Source: Caulobacteraceae bacterium
GTDB taxonomy: Bacteria; Pseudomonadota; Alphaproteobacteria; Caulobacterales; Caulobacteraceae
Reading direction: 5' to 3'
NCBI GenBank assembly: GCA_028291305.1
Contig: JAQGII010000332.1
Span: forward strand, 1 to 9,114
DNA length: 9,114 nt
Part shown: positions 1 through 6,966 of the stretch, piece by piece
Numbering within the stretch: the stretch's first letter is position 1
Layout of the letters: every line of letters begins with the position of its first letter
Notes under the pieces: model-generated
Databases searched by the model: none
What the model was told of the DNA's origin: nothing
Seen by the model: the letters and a program-made list of their open reading frames with translations, nothing else
Program-made: the position numbers and the translations under genes

Positions 1-1463
1 CCTGGTGCATCTCGCGTCAGCTCTGGTGGGGTCATCGGATTCCGGCCTGGTACGGACCTGACGGCCGCATCTTCGTGGCGGAAACCCCCGAGGAGGCCGG
101 CTTCGCCGCCGCCGAGCACTACGGGCGCGAGGAACCCCTGCGCCAGGACGAGGACGTGCTCGACACCTGGTTCTCCTCGGCCCAGTGGCCCTTCTCGACC
201 CTGGGCTGGCCCGGGGAGACCGACGACCTCAAGCGCTTCTATCCCACCAGCGTGCTGGTGACGGGGTTCGACATCATCTTCTTCTGGGTGGCCCGGATGA
301 TGATGATGGGGCTGCATTTCATGGGCGAGGTCCCGTTCGAGAGGGTGTTCATCAACGCCCTGGTCCGCGACGACAAGGGACAGAAGATGTCCAAGTCCAA
401 GGGCAATGTGATGGACCCGCTCGAGCTGATCGACGAGTTCGGCGCCGACGCCCTGCGCTTCACCATGGTGGCCATGTCGGGCCAGGCGCGCGACATCAAG
501 CTATCGAAGCAGCGCATTGAAGGCTATCGCAATTTCGGCACCAAGCTGTGGAACGCCGCGCGCTTCTGCCAGATGCACGAATGCGTCGCGCCGGCCGATT
601 TCGACCCCGGCAAGGTCAAGCAGACGGTCAACCGCTGGATCCGCGGCGAGACGGTCAAGACGGTGGCCGAGGTCACCGCGGCGATGGAGGCCTGCGCCTT
701 CGACGACGTGGCGGGCAGCCTGTACCGCTTCATCTGGAACGTGTTCTGCGACTGGTACGTGGAGCTGTCCAAGCCAGTCCTGAACGGCGACGACGAGGCC
801 GCCAAGGCCGAGACGCGGGCCACCACCGCCTGGGTGCTGGACGTGATCCTCAAGCTGCTGCACCCGGTGATGCCGTTCATCACCGAGGAGCTGTGGGACA
901 AGCTGGCGGACCTGGGCCGCAAGCGCGCCGGCATGCTGATCCTCGCCCCCTGGCCGGTCTGTCCGCAAAGCTGGATCGACGCCTCGGCCGAGGACGAGAT
1001 CGGTTGGCTGGTGGATCTGGTCACCGAGGTGCGCCAGGTGCGCGCCGAGATGAACGTGCCGCCCTCCGCCCGCGCGCCCCTGACCATCATCGGGGCCGGC
1101 CCGGTCACGCGCGAGCGCCTGGCCCGCCACCGCGACCTGATCACTACCCTGGGCCGGCTGGAGTCGGTCAGGCAAGCCGAGGCCGCCCCCAAGGGCGCCG
1201 CGCCCTTCGTCATCCGCGAGGCCACCTGCGCCCTGTCGATCGCCGGCTTCATCGACCTGTCGGCCGAGAAGGCGCGTCTGGGCAAGGAGATCGCCACCCT
1301 GGCCAGCGACGCCGAGCGGACCCGCAAGAAGCTGGACAACGCCGATTTCATCGCCCGCGCCCCCGAAGCGGTGGTCGAGGAGAACCGCGATCGGCTGGCC
1401 GAAGCCGAAGCCGCTCAGGCCAAGCTCAAGGCCGCGCTGCAGCGGTTGGAAACGGTCGAGTAG
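1..1463 (+). CDS. valS: Valyl-tRNA synthetase, C-terminal part (5' end outside window)
   Basis: Cytoplasmic class I aminoacyl-tRNA synthetase that charges tRNA-Val with valine. The open frame runs from base 3 to a TAG stop, giving 486 residues with no start in the window. The first residues read [17 protein letters not shown], a ValRS signature after the editing domain. Next come DVLDTWFSS, the [16 protein letters not shown] stretch and the class I signature KMSKS at bases 384-398, which binds ATP. After these lie the helical anticodon-binding domain and, from about base 1255, a Lys/Glu/Ala-rich heptad-like segment. That segment is the C-terminal coiled-coil arm characteristic of ValRS, which contacts the tRNA. 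The HIGH motif and editing domain must lie upstream of the window. Nothing suggests damage; this is the intact C-terminal half of an essential gene. Identity is very secure. The in-frame GTG at 75 is internal, not a start. Confidence 0.97.
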   Translation, partial: WCISRQLWWGHRIPAWYGPDGRIFVAETPEEAGFAAAEHYGREEPLRQDEDVLDTWFSSAQWPFSTLGWPGETDDLKRFYPTSVLVTGFDIIFFWVARMMMMGLHFMGEVPFERVFINALVRDDKGQKMSKSKGNVMDPLELIDEFGADALRFTMVAMSGQARDIKLSKQRIEGYRNFGTKLWNAARFCQMHECVAPADFDPGKVKQTVNRWIRGETVKTVAEVTAAMEACAFDDVAGSLYRFIWNVFCDWYVELSKPVLNGDDEAAKAETRATTAWVLDVILKLLHPVMPFITEELWDKLADLGRKRAGMLILAPWPVCPQSWIDASAEDEIGWLVDLVTEVRQVRAEMNVPPSARAPLTIIGAGPVTRERLARHRDLITTLGRLESVRQAEAAPKGAAPFVIREATCALSIAGFIDLSAEKARLGKEIATLASDAERTRKKLDNADFIARAPEAVVEENRDRLAEAEAAQAKLKAALQRLETVE

Positions 1464-1469
1464 GCCTTG

Positions 1470-1496
1470 GCGGGAGCCTTTTGGCCCCTGTCCCGC
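1470..1496 (+). terminator. Possible weak hairpin in the valS-ligase gap
   Basis: The gap between the valS stop and the ligase start can fold in two ways. One pairs GCGGGA (1470-1475) with TCCCGC (1491-1496). The other is a tighter stem of GGG-A-GCC with loop TTTT and GGC-CCC (1472-1488, one bulged A). Only three T residues follow the outer stem. It could be a weak intrinsic terminator or attenuator for valS, or chance in GC-rich DNA. Confidence 0.25.
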
Positions 1497-1506
1497 TTTG
1501 ACGGGT

Positions 1507-2478
1507 ATGATGGCCGTCCTTGCGCCGATGGAGGCGCGCTCCGCTGACCAGCTGCCGACCGGCGAGGGCTGGTGGTTCGAACCCAAGTGGGACGGCTTCC
1601 GCTGCCTGGCCTTCCGCGAAGGCGGCGAGGTGCGGCTGCAGGCCAAGTCCGGCAAGCCGCTGACCCGATATTTCCCGGAGGTCGCGCGGACGCTGGCGCA
1701 GCTGCCGGGCGACGGCTTCGTCGTGGACGGCGAACTGCTGGCGCCGCACCAGGGCCGCTTCTTGTTCGAGACCCTGCAGATGCGGCTGCATCCTGCGCAA
1801 AGCCGCATCGACCGCCTGGCGCGCGAGACCCCCGCCGTGCTGACCCTGTTCGACATGCTGCAGGCGCCGGAAGGCCGGGACCTGCGCGACTTGCCGCTGA
1901 GCGTGCGGCGCCGGGCCCTGGAGGCGTTCATGGCGGACGTGGACGCGCAGGGCCTGTCCGTTACTCCGGGGACCGCCGACAGGCGTCAGGCCCAGGCCTG
2001 GCTGGACGACCGCAAGATCGAGGGCGTCGTCGCCAAGCGGCTCGACGGCCCCTACGTCGAGGGCGAGCGGGCGATGGTCAAGGTCAAGCGGGTGCGCACG
2101 GCGGACTGCGTCGTCGGCGGCTTCCGCTACGGCGCCGAAAGCCGGCTGGTCGGCTCCCTGCTGCTGGGCCTCTACAACGACCGGGACCTGCTCGACCACG
2201 TCGGCTTCACCTCGGGGCTCGCGGCGGCCGACAAGCCGGCGCTGACCCGGCGCCTGGAGGCGCTGCAGGGTGAGCCGGGCTTCACCGGCGACAAGCCGGG
2301 CGGCCCCAGCCGCTGGTCCACCGAACGGTCGGCGCAATGGACGCCGCTGCGTCCGCAGTTGGTGGTCGAGGTCTCCTTCGACCATGTGTCGGGCGGCCGC
2401 TTCCGGCATGGCACGCGGCTGCTCCGGTTCCGACCGGACAAGGCGCCCGAGCAATGCCGGATGGATCAGTTGGGCTAG
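1507..2478 (+). CDS. ligC: ATP-dependent DNA ligase, LigC type
   Basis: Seals nicks in DNA through an enzyme-AMP intermediate made from ATP. The 323 residues carry the nucleotidyltransferase motifs in order: motif I EPKWDG with adenylated Lys27, motif III VVDGEL (74-76), motif IIIa LFDML (115-116), motif IV EGVVAK (172-177) and motif V VKVKR (191-195). A C-terminal OB-fold follows, with RFRHGTRLLRFRPDK as motif VI. The length fits the short LigC family, which backs up NAD-dependent LigA in repair or end joining. No Ku or polymerase gene is in view. ATG codons at 1507 and 1510 are both possible, and an in-frame TTG at 1498 would add three residues. None has a convincing ribosome binding site, so a leaderless or coupled start is possible. 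It follows valS by 43 bases. The symbol rests on family type only. Confidence 0.9.
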   Translation: MMAVLAPMEARSADQLPTGEGWWFEPKWDGFRCLAFREGGEVRLQAKSGKPLTRYFPEVARTLAQLPGDGFVVDGELLAPHQGRFLFETLQMRLHPAQSRIDRLARETPAVLTLFDMLQAPEGRDLRDLPLSVRRRALEAFMADVDAQGLSVTPGTADRRQAQAWLDDRKIEGVVAKRLDGPYVEGERAMVKVKRVRTADCVVGGFRYGAESRLVGSLLLGLYNDRDLLDHVGFTSGLAAADKPALTRRLEALQGEPGFTGDKPGGPSRWSTERSAQWTPLRPQLVVEVSFDHVSGGRFRHGTRLLRFRPDKAPEQCRMDQLG

Positions 2479-2649
2479 CTACTTCACCGGCGGGGCCGTT
2501 TCGCGGGCGTCGGGGCCGTCCGGTCCGGCCGACTTGCGTTCCTTGGCCGCCGTGCGGGCCGTCTGGGTCTTGTCCAGCAGGCCGGCGCGTTCGCCCAGCG
2601 GCTGGGCTGCGTTCTGCTTGCGGCCTGCGCTCTGGTTCTTCTCGGTCAT
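2479..2649 (-). CDS. Small charged, probably disordered protein (56 aa), hypothetical
   Basis: A short minus-strand gene of 56 codons, ATG at 2649 and TAG at 2481-2479. Coding is supported by codon use: only about six of the codons end in A and all others end in G or C, matching the neighbouring genes. The product begins MTEKNQSAGRKQNA and is rich in Lys, Arg, Ala, Gly, Pro, Asp and Glu (11 basic, 7 acidic). It has no Phe, Tyr, Trp, Cys, His or Ile, so a folded core is unlikely. There is no signal peptide or membrane segment. Its stop directly abuts the ligase stop, so the two genes converge with no spacer. A GGTGGA stretch some 7 bases before the ATG is only a fair ribosome binding site. Function unknown; a small basic disordered accessory protein is the most that can be said. 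Confidence 0.6.
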   Translation of the reverse strand: MTEKNQSAGRKQNAAQPLGERAGLLDKTQTARTAAKERKSAGPDGPDARETAPPVK

Positions 2650-2717
2650 GATCGTCCACCACGCTGCGTCCGTGTCACTGCACGAACTGCGGGGCGCGCG
2701 GACGGTTGCATCGCCTT

Positions 2718-2803
2718 CCGCTCACCCCGGCGGAAGCGGGGGCCCGGGTGTGTCCAGATGTGATGGGCTTGGGCCAGATCCCCGCGTCCGCGGGCAAGAG
2801 CGG
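2718..2803. repeat. REP-like pair of imperfect inverted repeats
   Basis: Two 30-base arms, 2718-2747 and 2774-2803, face each other across a 26-base spacer. The left arm and the reverse complement of the right arm agree at 22 of 30 positions. Each arm also has its own small hairpin: CCCCG/CGGGG in the left arm and CCCGCG-TC-CGCGGG at 2781-2794 in the right. This layout resembles the REP/BIME-type intergenic repeats scattered through many alphaproteobacterial genomes. It lies just past the 3' end of the GH1-RmlD gene, where it could also act to end or stabilise that transcript. The rest of the non-coding stretch 2650-2838 shows nothing else recognisable. Confidence 0.6.
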
Positions 2804-2838
2804 GGGGAAGCAAGAGAACTTCGGAATGTCGATTGACG

Positions 2839-5085
2839 CTAAGCCACCGAGCCGATCCGCCCGCCGTCGACCTCTTCGGCGGGGTGGGGATGGAAGACCT
2901 GGCCGTCGCGCACCGTCCCGGCGTAGTGGTCGATGGCCTTGGACAGGGTCGGCAGCCTGTGGCCCCGCTCGCTGGCCAGGGGGGTCCTGGCGGGCCGCCT
3001 GGCCAACCAGGCCATCTGCGATGCCGGCGTGGCCTTGATCAGGCGCATGTCCAGACCGAGCGCGTCGGCGATGGCGCGGCCGAATTCGGCCCAGTCCATG
3101 GCCTGGCCGTTGGTCAGGTGCCACAGGCCGGTTTCGCCGTCGATCACCAGGTCCAGCACGGCGTGGCACAGGTCCGGCACATAGGTGGGGCTGACCACGC
3201 AGTCCGCCGCCGCCTGCACCGCGCGGCCCGCGGTCAGCCGCCGGGCCACCACCGCCGCGAAGTTCCACGGATCGTCGGGGGAGAAGAAGGCGGCCGTGCG
3301 CACCACCAGGGCCCGGCTGTCCAGGGCCATCAGGGCCCGCTCGGCGGCCAGCTTGCTGGCGCCGTAGACGTTCAGGGGCCGGGGCTGGTCGCTCTCGACA
3401 TAGGGGCGGTCGAGCTGGCCGCCGAACACCAGGTCGGAGGAGAAGGCGGTGTAGTGGGCGCCGACGGCGGCGGCGGCCTGCGCCAGGTTCACGGCGCCCG
3501 TCAGGTTGGCCAGGCGGCAGGCGTCGGGTTCGAGCTCCGCGTCGTCCACCCGCACCCAGCCGGCGGCGTTGATCACGGCCCAGGGCCGATGGCGCTCCAG
3601 GGTCCGTTCGATCGCCGCCGGGTCTTCCAGCGGCATCTGGCTGCGGTCGGTCAGCACATAGGACAGGCCGCGCAGATGGCAGCAGCGGGCCAGGGCCTGG
3701 CCGAGCGTTCCGCTGGCGCCGGCGATCAGCAGCGGCGGCGCGGCGGCCGGTTCGGGGTCGAAATGGCGCTGCGGGGGCAGGGGGCCGGCGATGCGGCCGA
3801 CCGGCTGGAACTCCAGCCGCACGTCGCGCCGCCACCAGCCCAGCCCGCCCGACACCGGATGCAGGGGGGCGCCCGAGGCCAAGTCGGCCAGCATCCGCGT
3901 CATGGCGTTGGGCCGGGGCGTGGGGTCGTCCACGCCGCCACGCAGATCGAAGGCGCCGGGCTCGTAGTGGTTGGCCGGCACGGTCAGGAGGCTGTTCCAG
4001 TCGTAGCTGCCGAGCAGCGCCCAGGCAGTGACGGCGCACACGTCCGCACCGCGCTCGCGCAGCCGCTCGGCGGCGCGCCAGGCTTCCAGCGTCCAGCGCA
4101 TCTGCTCCTCGCGGGTGCAGCCGTTGTGCGACTCCGTGATCGCCAGCGGCAGGCCGTAGCGCGCCCAGGCCTGGTCCATCAGGCCCGCCAGGCCCACCGG
4201 CCCGGGGCTCATCACCCGCAGGGCCTCCACGTCGGCATAGGGGATGAAGTCGTTGCCGCCGCACCGATCCTGCGGATAGCGGCCCACCCGGTGGTCCAGG
4301 AACCGCTCCGAGGTGAGGTAATGGTTCACGCCCACCACGTCGGGCGGGCAGGGGGCGTCGGCGATGGCGCGCAGGCGGTCGGTCAGGCCGAACCGGGCGA
4401 AGCGGGCCCAGAAGGGGTGCTCGCGGTTCACGTTGCCAGTCAACAGGTCCCAGGTCAGCCAGCGACGGTGGTTGTCGAAGGCGGCCTGTTCGGCCATGGG
4501 CGGAGTGGCGTAGGTCTGGCCGAGGTCCTCGGTCTGGACCAGGCGGGCGGCCGGATTGACGGCGCGGATGCGGCGCATGGCCAGGCGCACGGCGTCGATC
4601 TGGTTGAGGAAGGCGACCCAGAACAGGCGCTCGTCCCGGGCGTGCGGATACCAGTGGCCGTACAGCGCCGAGAAGCGGGCGGTGGTCAGGGGCTCGTTGA
4701 CCGGGGTCCATTCCTCGATCCAGGGGTATCGCTCGGCCACGGCCTGGGCGAAGTCGCCGAGGCCCGGGGCGAAGGTGTCGGCCGTCAGGCTGGTGTAGGC
4801 GGGGCCGGAGCCGTGGTGCAGCAGGCCGGCGATGGGTCGCATGCCCAGGCGGCGAATCTCAGCCAGGCGTTCGTCGGTCCAGGTCCAGTCCAAGAGGTCC
4901 GGACGCTCCGGAGCGATCCGCTCCCAGACCACAGGGTAGCGCAAGGCCTTCACGCCGAGATCGGCGAACAGCACCAAGTCTTCGATGCGATCCTGATGTC
5001 CGGAAAGGACGGTCTGGTCCAGATAGCGGTCGTGAACACGGTTCACGGTGCACTCGTGACCGCCCCAAAGTTCAAGGTTGGGCAT
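2839..5085 (-). CDS. Fusion: GH1-like glycosidase domain + RmlD-type dTDP-4-dehydrorhamnose reductase domain
   Basis: 748 residues, two domains. Residues 1 to about 405 form a GH1-like barrel with acid/base Glu131 in TPVNEPL and a likely nucleophile Glu318 in AITESHNG, 187 residues apart as usual for GH1. Residues about 451-735 match RmlD/RfbD reductases: GASGTLG nucleotide loop (456-462), NAAGWVRVDDAE (506-517), FSSDLVF and catalytic YGASK (Tyr574, Lys578). RmlD makes dTDP-rhamnose by NAD(P)H-dependent reduction of dTDP-4-keto-rhamnose; the actual sugar here is not known. The two canonical GH1 glycone-binding positions differ: Gly9 for Gln, Asp362 for Glu. No signal peptide, so cytoplasmic. 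The ATG start is preceded by AAAGG at a 7-base spacing. The frame stays open upstream to 5724, but that part is antisense to the TPR gene. Divergent from the TPR gene. Domain calls are firm; the joint function is inferred. Confidence 0.9.
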   Translation of the reverse strand: MPNLELWGGHECTVNRVHDRYLDQTVLSGHQDRIEDLVLFADLGVKALRYPVVWERIAPERPDLLDWTWTDERLAEIRRLGMRPIAGLLHHGSGPAYTSLTADTFAPGLGDFAQAVAERYPWIEEWTPVNEPLTTARFSALYGHWYPHARDERLFWVAFLNQIDAVRLAMRRIRAVNPAARLVQTEDLGQTYATPPMAEQAAFDNHRRWLTWDLLTGNVNREHPFWARFARFGLTDRLRAIADAPCPPDVVGVNHYLTSERFLDHRVGRYPQDRCGGNDFIPYADVEALRVMSPGPVGLAGLMDQAWARYGLPLAITESHNGCTREEQMRWTLEAWRAAERLRERGADVCAVTAWALLGSYDWNSLLTVPANHYEPGAFDLRGGVDDPTPRPNAMTRMLADLASGAPLHPVSGGLGWWRRDVRLEFQPVGRIAGPLPPQRHFDPEPAAAPPLLIAGASGTLGQALARCCHLRGLSYVLTDRSQMPLEDPAAIERTLERHRPWAVINAAGWVRVDDAELEPDACRLANLTGAVNLAQAAAAVGAHYTAFSSDLVFGGQLDRPYVESDQPRPLNVYGASKLAAERALMALDSRALVVRTAAFFSPDDPWNFAAVVARRLTAGRAVQAAADCVVSPTYVPDLCHAVLDLVIDGETGLWHLTNGQAMDWAEFGRAIADALGLDMRLIKATPASQMAWLARRPARTPLASERGHRLPTLSKAIDHYAGTVRDGQVFHPHPAEEVDGGRIGSVA

Positions 5086-5244
5086 TGGTAGGCCTTTGCT
5101 CAGCCGTTCGTTAACTCGCACCTGCAGCAAAAGGTTCAGATCGGCTCGGGCGGTCGGGCGGCGGCCAGGCCGTTTTCGCTGAAGGCGACCCGGCGATTCA
5201 TGGAATGAAGGGGCGATGACGAAGCAGCAAAGGCGCGGGCCCCC
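5086..5244. promoter_or_regulatory. Divergent intergenic region between the GH1-RmlD and TPR genes
   Basis: 159 bases that must hold the promoters of both divergent genes unless these are read from further out. No clear -35/-10 pair can be assigned on either strand. What can be seen is a repeated plus-strand motif GCAGCAAAAGG (5124-5134) and GCAGCAAAGG (5224-5233), with a related GAGCAAAGG on the minus strand next to the GH1-RmlD start. There is also a short perfect inverted repeat TTCAT-GGA-ATGAA (5197-5209) and a chain of tiny ORFs (5200-5248). Confidence 0.4.
5093..5097 (-). promoter_or_regulatory. Ribosome binding site of the GH1-RmlD gene
   Basis: AAAGG on the minus strand, 7 bases before the ATG at 5085. 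It decides the start at MPNLELWGG over the long upstream open frame. The GH1 domain also begins naturally at this methionine. Confidence 0.65.
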
Positions 5245-5248
5245 GTGA
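5216..5248 (+). other. Ten-codon leader ORF overlapping the TPR gene start
   Basis: ATG at 5216 opens a frame reading MTKQQRRGPP. Its TGA (5246-5248) overlaps the GTG start of the TPR gene as GTGA. A purine-rich AAGGGG stands just before the ATG. It may serve translational coupling, or may be chance; conservation cannot be judged from one sequence. Confidence 0.3.
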
Positions 5249-6951
5249 GCATCGATGTCACCGCCGGAGCCTCGGCTTCCGCCGCCGCCCTGACCCGCCT
5301 GAAGGCGGGGCTCGGCGCATCGGCGGCGACGGCTCTGCTGGACAGAGCCTGTGCGGCCCTGGGCGCCCAGGATTTCGAGCAGGCCCTGGCCCTGGCGAGC
5401 CGGGCCTTGGAGCGCGAGCCGGAAAGCGGTCTGGCCTGGCGGGTCGCCGCCATCGCTCATGAGAACCTCGGCCGCCACGGCGCAGCGCTGGACGCCTACG
5501 GATGCGCCTTCGAGCGGCTGGGGCAGGACCCGGCCGTGGCCGGGGACATCGGCCGGCTGGCCCTGCGCATGGGGCTGCACGACATCGCCGAACAACTGCT
5601 GCTGATCTATCTCGGCGGCCATCCTGGCTCGCTGGACGGGCGCATCAACCTGGCCCATGCCCTGCGCGAGCAGCACCGCTACGACGAGGCCATCGCCATC
5701 CTGCGCGAGGCCATCCAGGCGCATCCCGAGGATGCAGGGCTATGGACCTCGCTGGGGGTTGTGCTGGTGCAGCAGGGCCAGTCCGAGACGGCGCTGACCT
5801 TCTTCGACGAGGCGCTGAGGCTGGAACCGGGCCTTGGCCGCGCGCTCTACTACCGCGCCAACGCGGCCGCGGACCTCGGCGACCACCGGCGGGCGGTGGG
5901 CGACTACACGGCGGCCCTGGCGGGGGGGCAGCTGTCTGGGACGGACGACGAGCGCGTGCGGTTCGCCGCGGCCCTGTCCCATCTGGCGCTGGGGGAGCTG
6001 GAGGCGGGCTGGGAGGCCTATCTGGCGCGCCTGTCGCCCGACGCGACCCATCCGGTGCAGTTCCAGGTCGACGCCGAGCCCTACGCCTTCGCCCCCGACG
6101 CGGCGCCGCTGGAGGGCCGCTCGCTGCTGCTGATGGCCGAGCAGGGGCTGGGCGACGAGGTCATGTTCGCCAACACGACGCCCGACGTCGCGCAGGCGCT
6201 GGGGCCCGCCGGGCGTCTGGCCCTGGCCGTGGAGCGGCGGCTGGTCCCGCTGTTCGCCCGCTCCTTTCCCGCCGCCGAAGTGGTCGCCCACCGGACCGAG
6301 AAGGCCGACGGCCGCGCCGTGCGCTCGGCGCCAGAGCTTGGGGCGGTGGAGTTGTGGGCGCCCATGGCCGCCCCCGCGCGCCGCTATCGCCGCAGCGCCG
6401 CGGACTTCCCCGACCGGGCGCGCTTCCTGATCGCCGATCCGGCGCGGGTCGAGCACTGGCGGGCCCTGCTGGCCGAGAAGCCGGGACGCAAGGTCGGCAT
6501 CCTGTGGAAGAGCCTGAAGCTGCACGGCGAGCGCCTGCGCCAGTTCGCGCCGTTCGACCTGTGGCGGCCGGTGCTGCAGACACCGGGCGTCAGCATCGTC
6601 AACCTGCAGTACGGCGACTGCGCCGCCGAGCTGGACCATGCCCGCGAGGCGTTCGGGGTGGAGGTCTGGCAGCCGCCGGGGATCGACCTGAAGGAAGACC
6701 TCGACGACGTCGCCGCCCTGACCTGCGCGCTCGGCCTGACCATCGGCTTCGCCAACGCCACCATCAACCTGGCCGGCGCCTGCGGCGCGCCCGTCTGGCT
6801 GATCACGCCCCGCGCCGCCTGGACCCAGTTGGGGACGGACGCCTACCCCTGGTACCCCCAGGTCCGCTGCTTTTCCGCGTCGACGCCGGGGGGATGGGAG
6901 CCGGTGATGGACGAGGTGGCGGCGGCGCTGAAGGACGGCGGGGCCACCTAA
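5245..6951 (+). CDS. TPR protein with C-terminal glycosyltransferase-like (GT9/GT41-like) domain
   Basis: 568 residues, probably cytoplasmic. From about residue 30 to 265 there are roughly six or seven TPR-like helical repeats of about 34 residues. The clearest cover 131-164 (LDGRINLAHAL...AIQAHPED) and 165-198, with typical Gly/Ala and Asn-Pro/Glu-Pro positions. After about 285 a glycosyltransferase-like fold follows: LLMAEQGLGDEVMFA (295-309), RKVGILWKS (415-423), a DLDDVAALTCALGLTIGFANATINLAGACGAPVWLI-like segment near 486-520 given here only for its key residues, and PWYPQVRCF (535-543). The pattern follows TPR proteins whose tail resembles ADP-heptose or O-GlcNAc-type transferases. The usual D-T-S-V-A-H-L-A-G donor motif reads ANATINLAG (503-511), so Asp and His are lost. 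Start GTG is the first possible start after an in-frame TGA at 5206. Likely role is transfer or recognition of a sugar on a protein or glycan; substrate unknown. Confidence 0.8.
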   Translation: MSIDVTAGASASAAALTRLKAGLGASAATALLDRACAALGAQDFEQALALASRALEREPESGLAWRVAAIAHENLGRHGAALDAYGCAFERLGQDPAVAGDIGRLALRMGLHDIAEQLLLIYLGGHPGSLDGRINLAHALREQHRYDEAIAILREAIQAHPEDAGLWTSLGVVLVQQGQSETALTFFDEALRLEPGLGRALYYRANAAADLGDHRRAVGDYTAALAGGQLSGTDDERVRFAAALSHLALGELEAGWEAYLARLSPDATHPVQFQVDAEPYAFAPDAAPLEGRSLLLMAEQGLGDEVMFANTTPDVAQALGPAGRLALAVERRLVPLFARSFPAAEVVAHRTEKADGRAVRSAPELGAVELWAPMAAPARRYRRSAADFPDRARFLIADPARVEHWRALLAEKPGRKVGILWKSLKLHGERLRQFAPFDLWRPVLQTPGVSIVNLQYGDCAAELDHAREAFGVEVWQPPGIDLKEDLDDVAALTCALGLTIGFANATINLAGACGAPVWLITPRAAWTQLGTDAYPWYPQVRCFSASTPGGWEPVMDEVAAALKDGGAT

Positions 6952-6966
6952 CCACCGGCGTTGATG

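Noticed and set aside
501..1931. A 476-codon minus-strand open frame across valS and the ligase
   Set aside because: Antisense to two well-supported genes, crosses their boundary, and gives no recognisable protein.
2675..4711. A 678-codon minus-strand frame overlapping the fusion gene and the repeat
   Set aside because: Arg/Pro/Gly-rich out-of-frame translation of the fusion gene that runs into the non-coding repeat.
2833..5091. A 752-codon plus-strand open frame spanning the whole GH1-RmlD gene
   Set aside because: It is antisense to a gene with clear catalytic motifs. Its translation is a low-complexity Gly/Gln/His/Val/Ala-rich string with no domain, as expected for the antisense of GC-rich coding DNA.
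5197..5209. TTCAT-GGA-ATGAA inverted repeat as an operator
   Set aside because: The 5-base arms are too short to stand alone, and it overlaps the tiny ORF chain; kept only as a remark.
5086..5724. N-terminal extension of the GH1-RmlD frame by about 213 residues
   Set aside because: The extension is antisense to the TPR gene and has no GH1 homology. The ATG at 5085 has AAAGG at a good distance and matches the natural domain start.
6952..6966. A possible bidirectional terminator between the converging TPR and SDR genes
   Set aside because: Only 15 bases separate the stops and no stem-loop with a T-run can be formed there.
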